A stretch of 64,000 bases of DNA from a bacterium HR29 (lineage in GTDB: Bacteria; Chloroflexota; Dehalococcoidia; Tepidiformales; Tepidiformaceae), in contig BEIF01000001.1 of the NCBI GenBank assembly GCA_002898215.1, positions 98,501 to 162,500 of the forward strand. Direction: 5' to 3'. Below, piece by piece: positions 43,693 through 56,835 of the stretch. Position 1 is the first letter of the stretch. Every line of letters starts with the position of its first letter. Both the position numbers and the translations under genes were made by a program. Under the pieces are notes generated by a model. It saw nothing but the letters and a program-made list of their open reading frames with translations, made no database searches and was not told where the DNA came from.

Positions 43693-44534
43693 CGCACCCT
43701 TTCCGCTTGACCCGCCTGTGGCTGGCAGTGCGGGCAGAAATGGGTGCTCCGTCCCCCAACCACGATTCGGGAGATCGGCGTGCCGCAGCGGTAACAAGGC
43801 TTCCCGGTCCGCCGGAACACCTGGACGTACATCTGCTGGGCCCCCTCCTCCCCGTTGGCATCCACGTAGTCTCGGAAGCTGGCTCCTCGCCGCTCGATTC
43901 CCCGCCGAATGACGTCCGTGATCGCTTCGTGCAGCCGACGGACAGCGGCTGCCTCGAGGCTCCCTGCCGGCGTGTCGGGCCGGATTCCGGCGGCGAAGAG
44001 CGCCTCGTCCGCGTAGATGTTCCCCAGGCCCGCGATGCGCCGTTGGTCGAGGAGCACCGCTTTCACCGGCGCCCTGCGGCCTCGCAGCATTGACGCCAGG
44101 GCTTCGGCCGAGAACGACGGGTCGAGTGGCTCGGGGCCGAGCTGTCCGAGGACCTCGTCGTCACACGAAATCAGCCGCCAGCGACCGAACTTCCGAAGGT
44201 CGCACCAGCGGAGGTCGTGTCCGCTCTCGAAACGCACCCAAGCCCGCTCGTACGGCTCCGGCGGCGCGTCCGACCGGCGCCAAACCAACCTGCCGGTCAT
44301 GCGGAGGTGCGTGGCCCACGTCCGTCCGTCGTCCAGCCGAAAGAGCAAATACTTCCCCCGGCGATCGATACGGAGGATGCGCCGGCCGCAGACTTCTTCA
44401 CGGAAGGCCTCCGGGCTTCCGTCCAGGAGCAGGGGGGCGGTCGCCGGGTCGACCCACACATCGACGATGCGCTCGCCGATGGCGAGCTTGGTGAGGTCGC
44501 GGCGGATCGTCTCCACCTCGGGGAGTTCCGGCAC
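43689..44534 (-). CDS. mutM: Formamidopyrimidine-DNA glycosylase MutM
   Basis: 281 residues. It begins (M)PELPEVETIRRDL after a GTG start, so the catalytic Pro2 and Glu3 are in place; the beta-hairpin Lys is in RRGKYLLFRL, the helix-two-turn-helix in AGLGNIYADEALF, and the C-terminal zinc finger is CYRCGTPISRIV...HFCPHCQ. It removes 8-oxoguanine and nicks the abasic site. It is the first gene of a four-gene overlapping unit and is divergent from ruvA, 60 bases apart. Confidence 0.95.
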   Translation of the reverse strand: MPELPEVETIRRDLTKLAIGERIVDVWVDPATAPLLLDGSPEAFREEVCGRRILRIDRRGKYLLFRLDDGRTWATHLRMTGRLVWRRSDAPPEPYERAWVRFESGHDLRWCDLRKFGRWRLISCDDEVLGQLGPEPLDPSFSAEALASMLRGRRAPVKAVLLDQRRIAGLGNIYADEALFAAGIRPDTPAGSLEAAAVRRLHEAITDVIRRGIERRGASFRDYVDANGEEGAQQMYVQVFRRTGKPCYRCGTPISRIVVGGRSTHFCPHCQPQAGQAERVR

Positions 44535-44594
44535 ATCCCTAAGCGTACGGCCTGGGCCTGCGCGGCTGCGAACGCAGGGGCATACTTGTGCCCG

Positions 44595-45263
44595 ATGATC
44601 ACGCACCTCGCCGGCCGTCTCGCCCGGCTGGATGTCGCCGGACCTGCGGTGGAAGTGGATGTGGGCGGCGTCCGGTACGAAGTGCTCGTGCCGCTCTTCC
44701 TGTGGCCCGAAATCGAACGCCTCGCGGGCGAGGCCGACCTCGAAGACGAGGATGCGCGGCCCCCGATTGCGCTCCACATCTCGTACCATGCCTCCCCGAA
44801 CAACCCAGTCCCCGTCCTCGTCGGATTCCTCCGTCGAGCCGAACGCGACTTCTTCCGCAAGTTCGTCTCGGTCGAGGGCATGGGCCCCGCCAAGGCCGTC
44901 CGGGCCCTCACCATCTCCGTGAGCGCGGTCGCCCGCGCGATCGAACAGGAGGATCGCGCACTGCTCACGAAGCTTCCGGGGGTCGGAGCCCGGCAGGCCG
45001 ACAAGATCATCGCCGCCCTGCGGGGGAAGGTCCTTGCCGAAGCGGCCATGCACGACGCCCGCATCGCCGAGCCCGTCGACCCTGCGGCGCTCGAACGGGG
45101 ACGGATCGCGGCCGACGCCATCGCTGCCATCACGGGCCTCGGCTACTCTCGCTCCGAGGCGAAACGGTGGGTGGAGGAGGCGTTGGCCGCCGACCCCTCC
45201 CTCGATTCGGTAGAAGCGCTTACGCTCGCTGTCCTCCGCGCCCGCGGCAGCGAGCGCCCATGA
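44595..45263 (+). CDS. ruvA: Holliday junction helicase subunit RuvA
   Basis: 222 residues. Domain I is the OB fold (MITHLAGRLARLDVAGPAVE, DVGGVRYEVLVP), domain II has two helix-hairpin-helix motifs (VSVEGMGPAKAVRAL; LPGVGARQADKIIAALRGK) and domain III a three-helix end (DAIAAITGLGYSRSEAKRWV) that binds RuvB. Domain I carries an unusual acidic insertion, ERLAGEADLEDEDARPP, where the acidic pin lies. ruvB and ruvC are not here. Its stop overlaps the next gene. Confidence 0.92.
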   Translation: MITHLAGRLARLDVAGPAVEVDVGGVRYEVLVPLFLWPEIERLAGEADLEDEDARPPIALHISYHASPNNPVPVLVGFLRRAERDFFRKFVSVEGMGPAKAVRALTISVSAVARAIEQEDRALLTKLPGVGARQADKIIAALRGKVLAEAAMHDARIAEPVDPAALERGRIAADAIAAITGLGYSRSEAKRWVEEALAADPSLDSVEALTLAVLRARGSERP

Positions 45264-46183
45264 GCGCGAGTCGGGGTACCATGCATACGATGGAGGACAT
45301 CCGAGAGCACGAGTCGGCCGACGGCCCGCAGCGGCCGGCGTTGCCGGAGCAGCCCGACGCCAGTTCCGTTTCGATGGGCCGTGAGCTCCCGCTGTGGACG
45401 GCCTTCCTCACTCCGGCTGCGGTCCTCATCGGGGCGTTTCTCATCGGCGCCGTCCTCTGGATTCGTCTCGATGGCGACGAGAGTTCGCCCGCACCGCCCG
45501 AGCTCGGGGGGTTCACCTCCATCGCTCCCGACGCATCGGACGGCGCTCCCGGTTCGGCGTCCCCGCGCACCCTCCTCGATGCCTTCCTCGGCTACGCGGG
45601 CGAGTTGGGCCTCGATGCCGGCGCGTTCCGTCAGTGTCTCGCCGATGGCTCGAAGAGCGAGGTCATCGGCGCCCAGTACCAGCGGGGGCTGCAGTTGGAG
45701 GTGACGGGGACGCCCACGTTCTTCATCAACAACAAGAAGGTCGTGGGCGCGCAACCTGCAGCCGTGTTCGACGAGGTCATCGCCGCGGAACTTCGCGGCA
45801 GCCCATCCAGCCTCGACGCCTACTCCGACACGATCCGCCGCCTCGCCGAGAGCGGCCGCTTCGCCATCGTCGATTCGGTCCCCGACATCAGCGATGCCCC
45901 CATCGAGGGCAGCCGCGACGCGAAGGTCATCATCGCCGAGTTCAGCGATTTCCAGTGCCCCTTCTGCAAGCAGTGGGTCGAGCGATACCTTCCCTCGCTC
46001 CGACAGCGGCTGGGGGACGACATCGCGCTCGCTTACCTTCACTTCCCCATCCAGCAGGTCCACCCGAACGCCCCCTACGCCGCGCTCGCTTCCATTTGCG
46101 CCGGCGAGCAAGGGAAGTTCTGGCCGATGCACGACCTCCTCTTCCAACGCCAGGACGAGTGGGCTTCGCTCCCTCTGAACTGA
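45260..46183 (+). CDS. Membrane-anchored DsbA-like thioredoxin protein, circularly permuted
   Basis: 307 residues. One membrane helix (LWTAFLTPAAVLIGAFLIGAV, about 45-65) leaves the rest outside. The order of the DsbA-like (Thioredoxin_4) fold is inverted. Residues 104-178 (LLDAFLGYAGELGLDAGAFR ... VTGTPTFFINNKKVVGAQP) are the normal C-terminal half with the cis-Pro, and residues 220-307 (VIIAEFSDFQCPFCKQWVER ... GEQGKFWPMHDLLFQRQDEW) are the normal N-terminal half with the active site CPFC (233-236). The chain ends exactly where the usual protein would run on into LLDAFLGYA. The start at 45260 overlaps the ruvA stop; 45281 and 45290 are alternatives. Confidence 0.85.
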   Translation: MSASRGTMHTMEDIREHESADGPQRPALPEQPDASSVSMGRELPLWTAFLTPAAVLIGAFLIGAVLWIRLDGDESSPAPPELGGFTSIAPDASDGAPGSASPRTLLDAFLGYAGELGLDAGAFRQCLADGSKSEVIGAQYQRGLQLEVTGTPTFFINNKKVVGAQPAAVFDEVIAAELRGSPSSLDAYSDTIRRLAESGRFAIVDSVPDISDAPIEGSRDAKVIIAEFSDFQCPFCKQWVERYLPSLRQRLGDDIALAYLHFPIQQVHPNAPYAALASICAGEQGKFWPMHDLLFQRQDEWASLPLN

Positions 46184-46191
46184 GGCGCGAA

Positions 46192-46632
46192 TCAGCCCGC
46201 TGCCGATTCCCCCAGCAGGTGGCGTTCCGCCTCCCCTTCCAACCGGTCGAGGATGTGACGCACGACTCTTCCGGTGCGGTCGTGGCCGGCCGAACAGTGC
46301 ACGAGAACTGGCTTCGGCAGCTCGAGGAAGAGCTGCCATGCCCGCTCGTACTCCTGTGGCGTGAACGGCTCCGTCATCCCGTCTCGGGCGGGAAGGTGGG
46401 CCACCGTGAAACCCTGCTCCTGGTAGAACGCGAGCAAGCCCTGCGGGAGCGCTCGGTCGTAGAGCGGGAGCTGGTCGTCTCCCAGGAGGCAAAGGATCGA
46501 TCGGATTCCCTGGCCTCGGACACGCTCCAGCCAATGGTCGATCTCGTGCCGCTCCACCGCTCGCTCGTCTCCCGGTCGGTAACCGGGCCGGGTCGCGATG
46601 GCCAGGACGCCGCGGATCACCCAGTGCGCCAC
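46192..46632 (-). CDS. Dual-specificity/tyrosine-type protein phosphatase
   Basis: 146 residues. The P-loop LVHCSAGHDRTGRVV fits HCxxGxxRT with the cysteine nucleophile, and the GMTEPFTPQEYERAW stretch upstream provides a likely general-acid Asp (ARDGM). It probably dephosphorylates Tyr or Ser/Thr in proteins, though lipid or nucleotide phosphatases share this motif. It converges with the DsbA-like gene and is divergent from the next gene. Confidence 0.83.
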   Translation of the reverse strand: MAHWVIRGVLAIATRPGYRPGDERAVERHEIDHWLERVRGQGIRSILCLLGDDQLPLYDRALPQGLLAFYQEQGFTVAHLPARDGMTEPFTPQEYERAWQLFLELPKPVLVHCSAGHDRTGRVVRHILDRLEGEAERHLLGESAAG

Positions 46633-46702
46633 AGGCCCAGTGTATCCACCATTCCCTTTCGGGCGCTTGCCCGCTCGCGTGCCGCCGGAGTAGGCTCGCC
46701 CC

Positions 46703-47089
46703 GTGGCGAACGTTGGGCCTCCTGTCCTCTACCTCCCTCCGGGAGTAATCGTCCCGGCTGCGCCCGTCCCTCCCCCGAATTCGCCGCCCTTCGACCGAGC
46801 CTTCTTCGAACGGGTGCTCCCAGAGGCAGTGCGGGCGTTCTGCGAACAGGCGAAATGCGAGGAGCCCGTGGTCGAGCTGCTCACCATCGATGGCGAGCGG
46901 CATTACGTCCGAGGGGTCTCCGGCGTGGCTGACCAGTGGGTCGCCCTCCACACGGTGAACCCCGACCATCCGCACCCGGTTCAAGTGTTCCTGCCGTACG
47001 CCACCGTGTACCGTGTGGAAATCCATCCCGAGATGGACGAGCGCCGCGGGATCGGGTTCGTTCAGCCCCGGCGCACCGCTCAGGAGTAG
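46703..47089 (+). CDS. Protein of unknown function
   Basis: 128 residues, not recognised. The N-terminus is Pro-rich (PPVLYLPPGVIVPAAPVPPP); the remainder looks like a small alpha/beta domain (VVELLTIDGERHYVRGVSG, WVALHTVN, QVFLPYATVYRVEIHP). No signal peptide or metal site. GTG at 46703; TAGGCT at 46691 may be the -10. It lies 24 bases before lhr on the same strand. Confidence 0.6.
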   Translation: MANVGPPVLYLPPGVIVPAAPVPPPNSPPFDRAFFERVLPEAVRAFCEQAKCEEPVVELLTIDGERHYVRGVSGVADQWVALHTVNPDHPHPVQVFLPYATVYRVEIHPEMDERRGIGFVQPRRTAQE

Positions 47090-47113
47090 GCGCTCGGCGG
47101 CACAATAGGGGCG

Positions 47114-51524
<4,411 letters not shown>

Positions 51525-51538
<14 letters not shown>

Positions 51539-52346
51539 CGCCCTCGCTCGCTTCGCGCGTAAGGTGGCCGAAGCGCTCGAGGGCCGCACGGTGCTCCGTG
51601 CCGAGGCGCGCGGGCCCGGGCCTGTGCCGAAGGTCGAGCTGCTTGCCGGCCAGCAGGTCGAGTCGGTGACTTCCGTGGGGAAGAACCTGCTGATTCGGTT
51701 CGCGAACGGTCTCACCCTCCGCAGCCATCTCCGCATGTACGGCACCTGGCACGTGTACCGGCCGGGGCAGCCCTGGAGGCGTCCTCCCGAGCGGGCCCGC
51801 CTCGTTCTCGAGACGGCAGAGGCTGTGGTCGTCAACTTCGACGCCCCCATCGTCGAGCTGTTCGAAACCCGAGCCGAGCCCTTCCATCGACCGCTCGCGG
51901 GACTCGGTCCCGACCTCCTGGCCGAGGACTTCGACCCGGAAGAGGCGCTGCGGCGCTTCCGCGACCCAGCGCTGGCCGGACTGGCGATCGGCGATGCCAT
52001 CATGGACCAACGGGTGATGGCCGGGGTCGGCAACATCTGGAAGCACGAAACGCTCTTCCGCTGTGGTATCTACCCTTGGCGCCGGGTGCGCGACCTTGGG
52101 GATGACGACCTGCGCGCCCTCATCGAGACGGCCCGGCGCCTGCTGCGTGCGGCGGCGGGCCTCGAACCCGGGGTACGGCGGCCCGCCTACTTCGTCTACG
52201 GCAAGGCGGGGCGGCTGTGCCGACGTTGCGGCGCACGACTCCGCGGGGCGCCGCAGGTCGCCGACGTCCGGCTCACCGTCTGGTGCCCCCGCTGCCAGCC
52301 GCCGCAGCCCGGCGATCCTCCCCCCGGGCGCGCCGGCGTTGGCTGA
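51525..52346 (+). CDS. nei: Endonuclease VIII-type (Nei) DNA glycosylase
   Basis: 273 residues. The start, (M)PEGDALARFARKV after GTG, gives Pro2-Glu3 and the Nei-type PEGD; SVGKNLLIRFANGLTLRSHL has the catalytic hairpin Lys, MAGVGNIWKHETLF the helix-two-turn-helix, and CRRCGARL...VWCPRCQ the zinc finger. It excises oxidised pyrimidines. It overlaps lhr by 14 bases, so they are translated from one message, and Lhr may open damaged duplexes for it. Confidence 0.93.
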
Positions 52347-52364
52347 ACGGCGCTGCCCGGGTCC

Positions 52365-52955
52365 CTACCCGCCCAGCACGCGGAAGGCGGGGATGGGGCG
52401 GTCACTGGTGCGGTACTGCTTCCGGCCTTCTTCGAGCAGATCGCGGCCTTCGATGTCGTTCACGACGATGGCGGGGAAGTCCCGCACGAGCAGCCGGCGA
52501 ATCGCTTCCGTCCCGAGGTCCTCGAAGGCGATCACCTCGGCGCTCTCGATGTGCTGGCTCAGGAGCGCACCGGTTCCCCCTACGGCGATGCAGTACACCG
52601 CCCGGTGCCGTTTGAGCGCCTCACGCACTTCCGGTCCTCGCCCCCCTTTGCCGATGATCGCCTTCACCCCAAGCTCGAGCATCGCGGGGGTGTAGGGGTC
52701 GAGGCGCATCGCGGTCGTGGGGCCCGCCGAGCCGATGACCTGTCCTGGGCGGGGAGGCGTCGGGCCGACGTAGTACAACACCTGCCCTCGCAAATCGATG
52801 GGCAGCGGCTCGCCCCGCTGCATCAGCTCGATGAGACGCTTGTGGGCAGCGTCGCGGGCAGTGTAGATCACGCCGTTGAACCGGACGTGGTCGCCGATGT
52901 GCAAGCGGGCCACATCCTCGTCGGTGAGCGGAGTCTCCAGCCGGATGCTCTCCAT
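52365..52955 (-). CDS. Fumarate hydratase class I, beta (C-terminal) subunit
   Basis: 196 residues of the Fe-S hydro-lyase C-terminal domain: LTDEDVARLHIGDHVRFNGV, IYTARDAAHKRL, YVGPTPPRPGQVIGSAGPTT, MLELGVKAIIGKGG, and YCIAVGGTGALLSQHI. With the alpha subunit it converts fumarate to malate; tartrate dehydratase has the same build. AGGTGA five bases before the ATG at 52955 decides the start; a GTG at 52964 overlaps the GNAT stop. Confidence 0.9.
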   Translation of the reverse strand: MESIRLETPLTDEDVARLHIGDHVRFNGVIYTARDAAHKRLIELMQRGEPLPIDLRGQVLYYVGPTPPRPGQVIGSAGPTTAMRLDPYTPAMLELGVKAIIGKGGRGPEVREALKRHRAVYCIAVGGTGALLSQHIESAEVIAFEDLGTEAIRRLLVRDFPAIVVNDIEGRDLLEEGRKQYRTSDRPIPAFRVLGG

Positions 52956-52960
52956 CTCGC

Positions 52961-53452
52961 TCACCTGCCGAGCTGCTTGCGCATCAGGATGAAGCGGACG
53001 GGCACGCGTACCCGTTCCGGGAAGCTGTAGGGCTGCTCCCCGTACGGCTCGTACCCGAGCCGCTCGTACCACTCCAGGAGCTCTTCACGCTGGTCGAGCA
53101 CGCGGATGCGGGCCTCCCTGCAACCCAGTCGGAGAAGTCGGGCCTCGGCCGCCTCCACCAGCTCCCGGCCGAGGCCCCGGGCCTGCTCATCTGGGGCGAC
53201 GGCCAGCATTCCGAACCACCCCACCGCGGGCTCCTCGCCGACCTCCACGAAGACGGTCCCGACGATCCGCCCGCCGTGCTCGGCGACGATGAAGTCGCCG
53301 CTTTCCGCAAGCGCCGCAACCTCCGCGGCGGATGTCCTCGGCCCGCCAACGAACGGCGCTTCCACTTCGTAGGCCTGATTCACCACCGCCGCGATGGCCC
53401 CCGCATCGGAAGGCCGAGCGAATCGCAGCAGTACGGTTGCAGCCGCTCCCAT
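52961..53452 (-). CDS. GNAT family N-acetyltransferase
   Basis: 163 residues. The acetyl-CoA loop MLAVAPDEQARGLGRELVEA (R/QxxGxG/A) and the late YERLGYEPYGEQPY motif are typical. The acceptor is not known. It lies between the two fumarase subunit genes (10-base gap before, about 6-base gap or overlap after), an unusual place that suggests cotranscription rather than shared function. Confidence 0.85.
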   Translation of the reverse strand: MGAAATVLLRFARPSDAGAIAAVVNQAYEVEAPFVGGPRTSAAEVAALAESGDFIVAEHGGRIVGTVFVEVGEEPAVGWFGMLAVAPDEQARGLGRELVEAAEARLLRLGCREARIRVLDQREELLEWYERLGYEPYGEQPYSFPERVRVPVRFILMRKQLGR

Positions 53453-53462
53453 CGCGCTCCTC

Positions 53463-54308
53463 CTACAGAACGGCTTCCTTGGTCCGCGCGCTGTGGCACT
53501 GGATGTTCACCGCCACCGGGAGTGCGGTGATATGCGTCGGGTACGTTTCCACGAAAACGTCGAGCGCCGTCGTCGTCCCTCCGACTGCCTGGGGTCCGAC
53601 TCCGAGCGCGTTGACCGCTTCCAGGAGTTCGCGCTCCAGCTCGGCCACCTCGGGGTCAGGATTCCGCTCACCGATCTTGCGGAAGAGCGCGTGCTTCGCC
53701 ATCGCCATCGCCTTCTCCGCGGTGCCCCCCACCCCCACCCCGATGACGAGCGGCGGGCAGGGATTCCCGCCCGAGATGTCCACGGTCTCGCAGACGAAGT
53801 CGATGATCGCCCGCTTCCCCATCCCTGGAAGGAAGTTCTGGTAGCGCGACATGTTCTCGCAGCCGCCCCCTTTGGGCATGAACCGGATCCGTACCCGATC
53901 GCCCGGCACGATCTCCGTGTGGATGACCGCCGGAGTGTTGTCGCCGGTGTTCTTCCGGGCGCTGAATGGCCGCTCGACGATCGACTTCCGCAGGTATCCT
54001 TCCTGGTACCCCCGACGCACGCCTTCGTTCACCGCGTCGATGAGGTATCCACCGGTGAAGTGGACGTCCTGTCCGATCTCCAGGTACACCACTGCCGTAC
54101 CCGTGTCCTGGCAGAGCGGGAGCATCTTCCGCCGCGCCACCTCCGCGTTCTCCAGGATCTCGTCGATGATCTGGACGGCGAGCGGCGACCGTTCCCGTTC
54201 CCGAGCCGCCCGTATCGCTTGCTCGACGTCCTCCGGCAGGAAGTGCGTCGCCTCGATGGCAAGGCGGGCGATGGTCTCCGTCACTTCCGCGACGTCGATG
54301 GTTCGCAT
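53463..54308 (-). CDS. Fumarate hydratase class I, alpha (N-terminal) subunit
   Basis: 281 residues of the iron-sulfur domain: LPLCQDTGTAVVYLEIG, FSARKNTGDNTPAVIHTEIV, MPKGGGCENMSRYQNFLPGM and GGNPCPPLVIGVGVGGT. The three conserved cysteines (LCQDTG, GCENM, NPCPP) ligate the [4Fe-4S] cluster. ATG at 54308 begins the conserved MRTIDVAEVTETIARLA. Head of a three-gene operon, divergent from the ferredoxin gene. Confidence 0.92.
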   Translation of the reverse strand: MRTIDVAEVTETIARLAIEATHFLPEDVEQAIRAARERERSPLAVQIIDEILENAEVARRKMLPLCQDTGTAVVYLEIGQDVHFTGGYLIDAVNEGVRRGYQEGYLRKSIVERPFSARKNTGDNTPAVIHTEIVPGDRVRIRFMPKGGGCENMSRYQNFLPGMGKRAIIDFVCETVDISGGNPCPPLVIGVGVGGTAEKAMAMAKHALFRKIGERNPDPEVAELERELLEAVNALGVGPQAVGGTTTALDVFVETYPTHITALPVAVNIQCHSARTKEAVL

Positions 54309-54473
54309 CTTCTCCGTACCCGTTCCGCCTCGATTGCGGCAGCCTTCCCGCTGCCACAGGCAGCGTACCGCGGAGCCTCCGCGTGCGCATCCGCCGCTCG
54401 GCACCCGCCGTGCCCGCCGTTCGGCCCCGTGCTATCATGCCGCCGACGCGAGGTCGCGAGCAGGGAGGGACGC

Positions 54474-54686
54474 ATGCGGCTCACGGTCAACCTCCGGACG
54501 TGTCTGCGGTCGGGCCAGTGCACCTACATGCACCCGCGTCTCTTCCGCGAAGGCGAAGACGGCTTCCCCGTCGTCCTCGTCGAGCATCCGGAGGGCGAAC
54601 TCCTCGAGGAGGCCCGGGACGCAGCCGAGCTCTGTCCCAGCAGCTCCATCCACCTCCTCGATGACGACGCTGCCGCCGCCAACTGA
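54474..54686 (+). CDS. Small ferredoxin
   Basis: 70 residues resembling single-cluster ferredoxins of the P450-associated ([3Fe-4S]/[4Fe-4S]) type: NLRTCLRSGQCTYMHPRLF then AELCPSSSIHLLD. Only three cysteines are in the usual places (C10, C16, C54), which suggests a [3Fe-4S] cluster. No P450 is nearby. GGGAGGG lies just before the ATG. Next comes a CoA-transferase gene 44 bases on. Confidence 0.85.
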   Translation: MRLTVNLRTCLRSGQCTYMHPRLFREGEDGFPVVLVEHPEGELLEEARDAAELCPSSSIHLLDDDAAAAN

Positions 54687-54730
54687 CCTGCCCTTGCTAC
54701 CCGGCCTCGGCAGCCTTGCAGGGGGTGGCC

Positions 54731-55960
54731 ATGCCCGCGCTCGACGGCGTCAAGGTTCTCGACCTCACCCAGTACGAAGCTGGCACCACGTGCACGCAGT
54801 ACCTCGCTTGGTTCGGAGCCGAAGTCGTCAAGGTCGAACGGCCCGGCGTGGGCGACCCGGGACGAGCCGCCGACGGCTACGGCAAGGACTCCCTCTACTT
54901 CCTTAGCTTCAACCACAACAAGAAGAGCCTCGCGCTCGACATCGGAACGCCCGAGGGCCGCGAGATCTTCCTCGCCCTCGTGCCGAAGTTCGACATCGTC
55001 GTCGAGAACTTCACGCTGGGCACGATGGAGCGCCATGGCCTCGGCTGGGACGTCCTCCGCGAGCGCAACCCGGCGCTCATCTACGCCACGATCAAGGGCT
55101 TCGGAACGACCGGGCCGTACGCGCACTTCAAGTGCTTCGACTGGGTCGCCCAGGCGGCAGGGGGCGCCTTCAGCATCACCGGCGAAGCGAGCGGCCCACC
55201 GATGCGCCCGGGCGCCACCTACGCCGACACCGGCACAGGGATGCACGCCGCGATGGGCATCCTCGCCGCCTACATCCAGCGGCTCAGGACGGGCCGTGGC
55301 CAGATGGTCGAGGTCTCCATGCAGGAGACCATCGTCAACTTCATGCGGATGCCCATGTCGACGCGGGAGCGGTTCCCTGGCCCCGTGCCGCGGCGCGGAA
55401 ACTCCCTCGGCCCGCCTACCGACCTCTACCCCTGCGCTCCCGGCGGACCGAACGACTACGTGTTCATCATGGTCGTGACCAGCCGCATGTGGGATGCCCT
55501 CACCGTGGCCATTGGGAAGCCCGAGCTCGGCACCGACCCCCGCTTCGCCACTCCGAAGGCCCGCGCGGAGAACCGCGACGCCCTGTACGAGGAGATCGCT
55601 GCTTGGACTCGACAGCGCACGAAGTTCGAGGCTATGGAGTGGCTGGCCGAACGCGGCGTCCCTTGTAGCGCCGTCTACGACACCGAAGACGTCCTCAACG
55701 ACAAACACCTGCGCGCTCGGAAGATGATCCGCACCGTCGTCCATCCCGTGCGCGGCGCCTTCGCGATGCTCGCTCCTCCCATCCATCTCAGCGAGTCGCA
55801 GGTCGAGATGCAGCCGGCACCGCTCCTCGGGCAGCACACCGCCGAAGTACTCCGACGTGAACTCGGGCTGGGCAGCGAGGAGATCGCCGCGCTGGCGGAA
55901 CGGGGGGTCATCGGCCTCGCTACGGCACCGGCTCCCGTCGGCGGAGGCGCGGTATCCTGA
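54731..55960 (+). CDS. CaiB/BaiF-type (class III) CoA-transferase
   Basis: 409 residues. [54 protein letters not shown] and [20 protein letters not shown], with the catalytic Asp in YADTG as in formyl-CoA transferase. It is a stand-alone type, more distant from the tandem pair at 24-27 kb. ATG at 54731 is preceded by GGGGGTGG. It is followed four bases after its stop by the globin start. Confidence 0.9.
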   Translation: MPALDGVKVLDLTQYEAGTTCTQYLAWFGAEVVKVERPGVGDPGRAADGYGKDSLYFLSFNHNKKSLALDIGTPEGREIFLALVPKFDIVVENFTLGTMERHGLGWDVLRERNPALIYATIKGFGTTGPYAHFKCFDWVAQAAGGAFSITGEASGPPMRPGATYADTGTGMHAAMGILAAYIQRLRTGRGQMVEVSMQETIVNFMRMPMSTRERFPGPVPRRGNSLGPPTDLYPCAPGGPNDYVFIMVVTSRMWDALTVAIGKPELGTDPRFATPKARAENRDALYEEIAAWTRQRTKFEAMEWLAERGVPCSAVYDTEDVLNDKHLRARKMIRTVVHPVRGAFAMLAPPIHLSESQVEMQPAPLLGQHTAEVLRRELGLGSEEIAALAERGVIGLATAPAPVGGGAVS

Positions 55961-55964
55961 GGGC

Positions 55965-56390
55965 GTGACGCTCGGACAGGAGTCCTCGCTCATCGAACGC
56001 GCCGGAGGTCGCGAGACCATCGAGTGGGCGGTCGACCACTTCTACGACCGCGTCGAACGAGACCCGATCCTTCGGCCCATCTATCCGCAGGACCTTCGCC
56101 CCGGCCGCGAGAAGTTGAAGCTCTTCTTCGTTCAATGGCTCGGCGGTCCGCCCCTCTACTCCGAGCGGTACGGGCACCCTCGGCTGCGTCGGCGTCACTT
56201 CCCCTTCGTCATCGATGAGCAAGCAGCCGAGCGCTGGCTCGCCCTCATGTCCGAGGCGCTCGCTGCCGCCGGCATCCCTCAAGCGGTGCGGAGCGCCATC
56301 GAACAGCGGCTCCGACCGCTCGCCTTCCACATGGTCAACGCACACCAAGACGTCCCCCGCGAACCGTTGGGGGACGTCTGGATGGAGTGA
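55965..56390 (+). CDS. Truncated haemoglobin (group II, TrHbO-like)
   Basis: 141 residues. [49 protein letters not shown] and [10 protein letters not shown] give the 2-on-2 globin fold; the proximal His is in RRRHFPF, and the [12 protein letters not shown] segment is characteristic of group II. It binds O2 or NO. GTG at 55965 follows the CoA-transferase stop closely, so the two may be cotranscribed. Confidence 0.93.
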   Translation: MTLGQESSLIERAGGRETIEWAVDHFYDRVERDPILRPIYPQDLRPGREKLKLFFVQWLGGPPLYSERYGHPRLRRRHFPFVIDEQAAERWLALMSEALAAAGIPQAVRSAIEQRLRPLAFHMVNAHQDVPREPLGDVWME

Positions 56391-56407
56391 GACGGCGCGC
56401 CGCGGCG

Positions 56408-56722
56408 CTACCGACCGGTCGAGTACCCGTACACCGCCACGAGGAACCCGATGGCGGTGATCCCGAAGAAGAGCGCCACCGCGGTGACGGCCCAGGCCGT
56501 GCGCTCGTCGGACGATTCCTCGGCTGCCGCTTGCTCGGTGCTCTGCTCGTCGACCGCCTGTTCCGGCGCACGGAGGCTCGGTTCACCCGGAATCGAGGCG
56601 ACAGACGCGGGTGGAGGGGCGGCCGCTACCGGACGGTCCGACGCTGCTGCCGCGCTCCCGGCCCACAGCGCGAACAGAACCAGGGCTCCGAGCAAGGGAA
56701 TCACGCGAACGACGTTGACCAT
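56408..56722 (-). CDS. Small type I membrane protein of unknown function
   Basis: 104 residues. A signal peptide (NVVRVIPLLGALVLFALWAGSAAA) precedes an Ala/Pro/Glu-rich, probably disordered extracellular stretch and a C-terminal membrane helix (VTAVALFFGITAIGFLVAVYGY). No known family. ATG at 56722 starts the signal peptide. It is divergent from pncA, 113 bases apart, across a palindrome. Confidence 0.65.
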   Translation of the reverse strand: MVNVVRVIPLLGALVLFALWAGSAAAASDRPVAAAPPPASVASIPGEPSLRAPEQAVDEQSTEQAAAEESSDERTAWAVTAVALFFGITAIGFLVAVYGYSTGR

Positions 56723-56744
56723 GTTGACCTCGCTGCCCCGCCGA

Positions 56745-56764
56745 ATGCGTTGTTCGCAACGCAT
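56745..56764. promoter_or_regulatory. Inverted repeat between the small membrane gene and pncA
   Basis: ATGCGTTG (56745-56752) and CAACGCAT (56757-56764) are perfect reverse complements around TTCG. It is 72 bases before pncA and 22 bases before the divergent gene, so it could be an operator for either. Confidence 0.4.
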
Positions 56765-56835
56765 GGTACACGAGGCAGGTGCTCCTGGCAGAATGGAGCG
56801 AGGGAGGTTCGTCCCAGTGTCCAGGAGAGGCGGCC

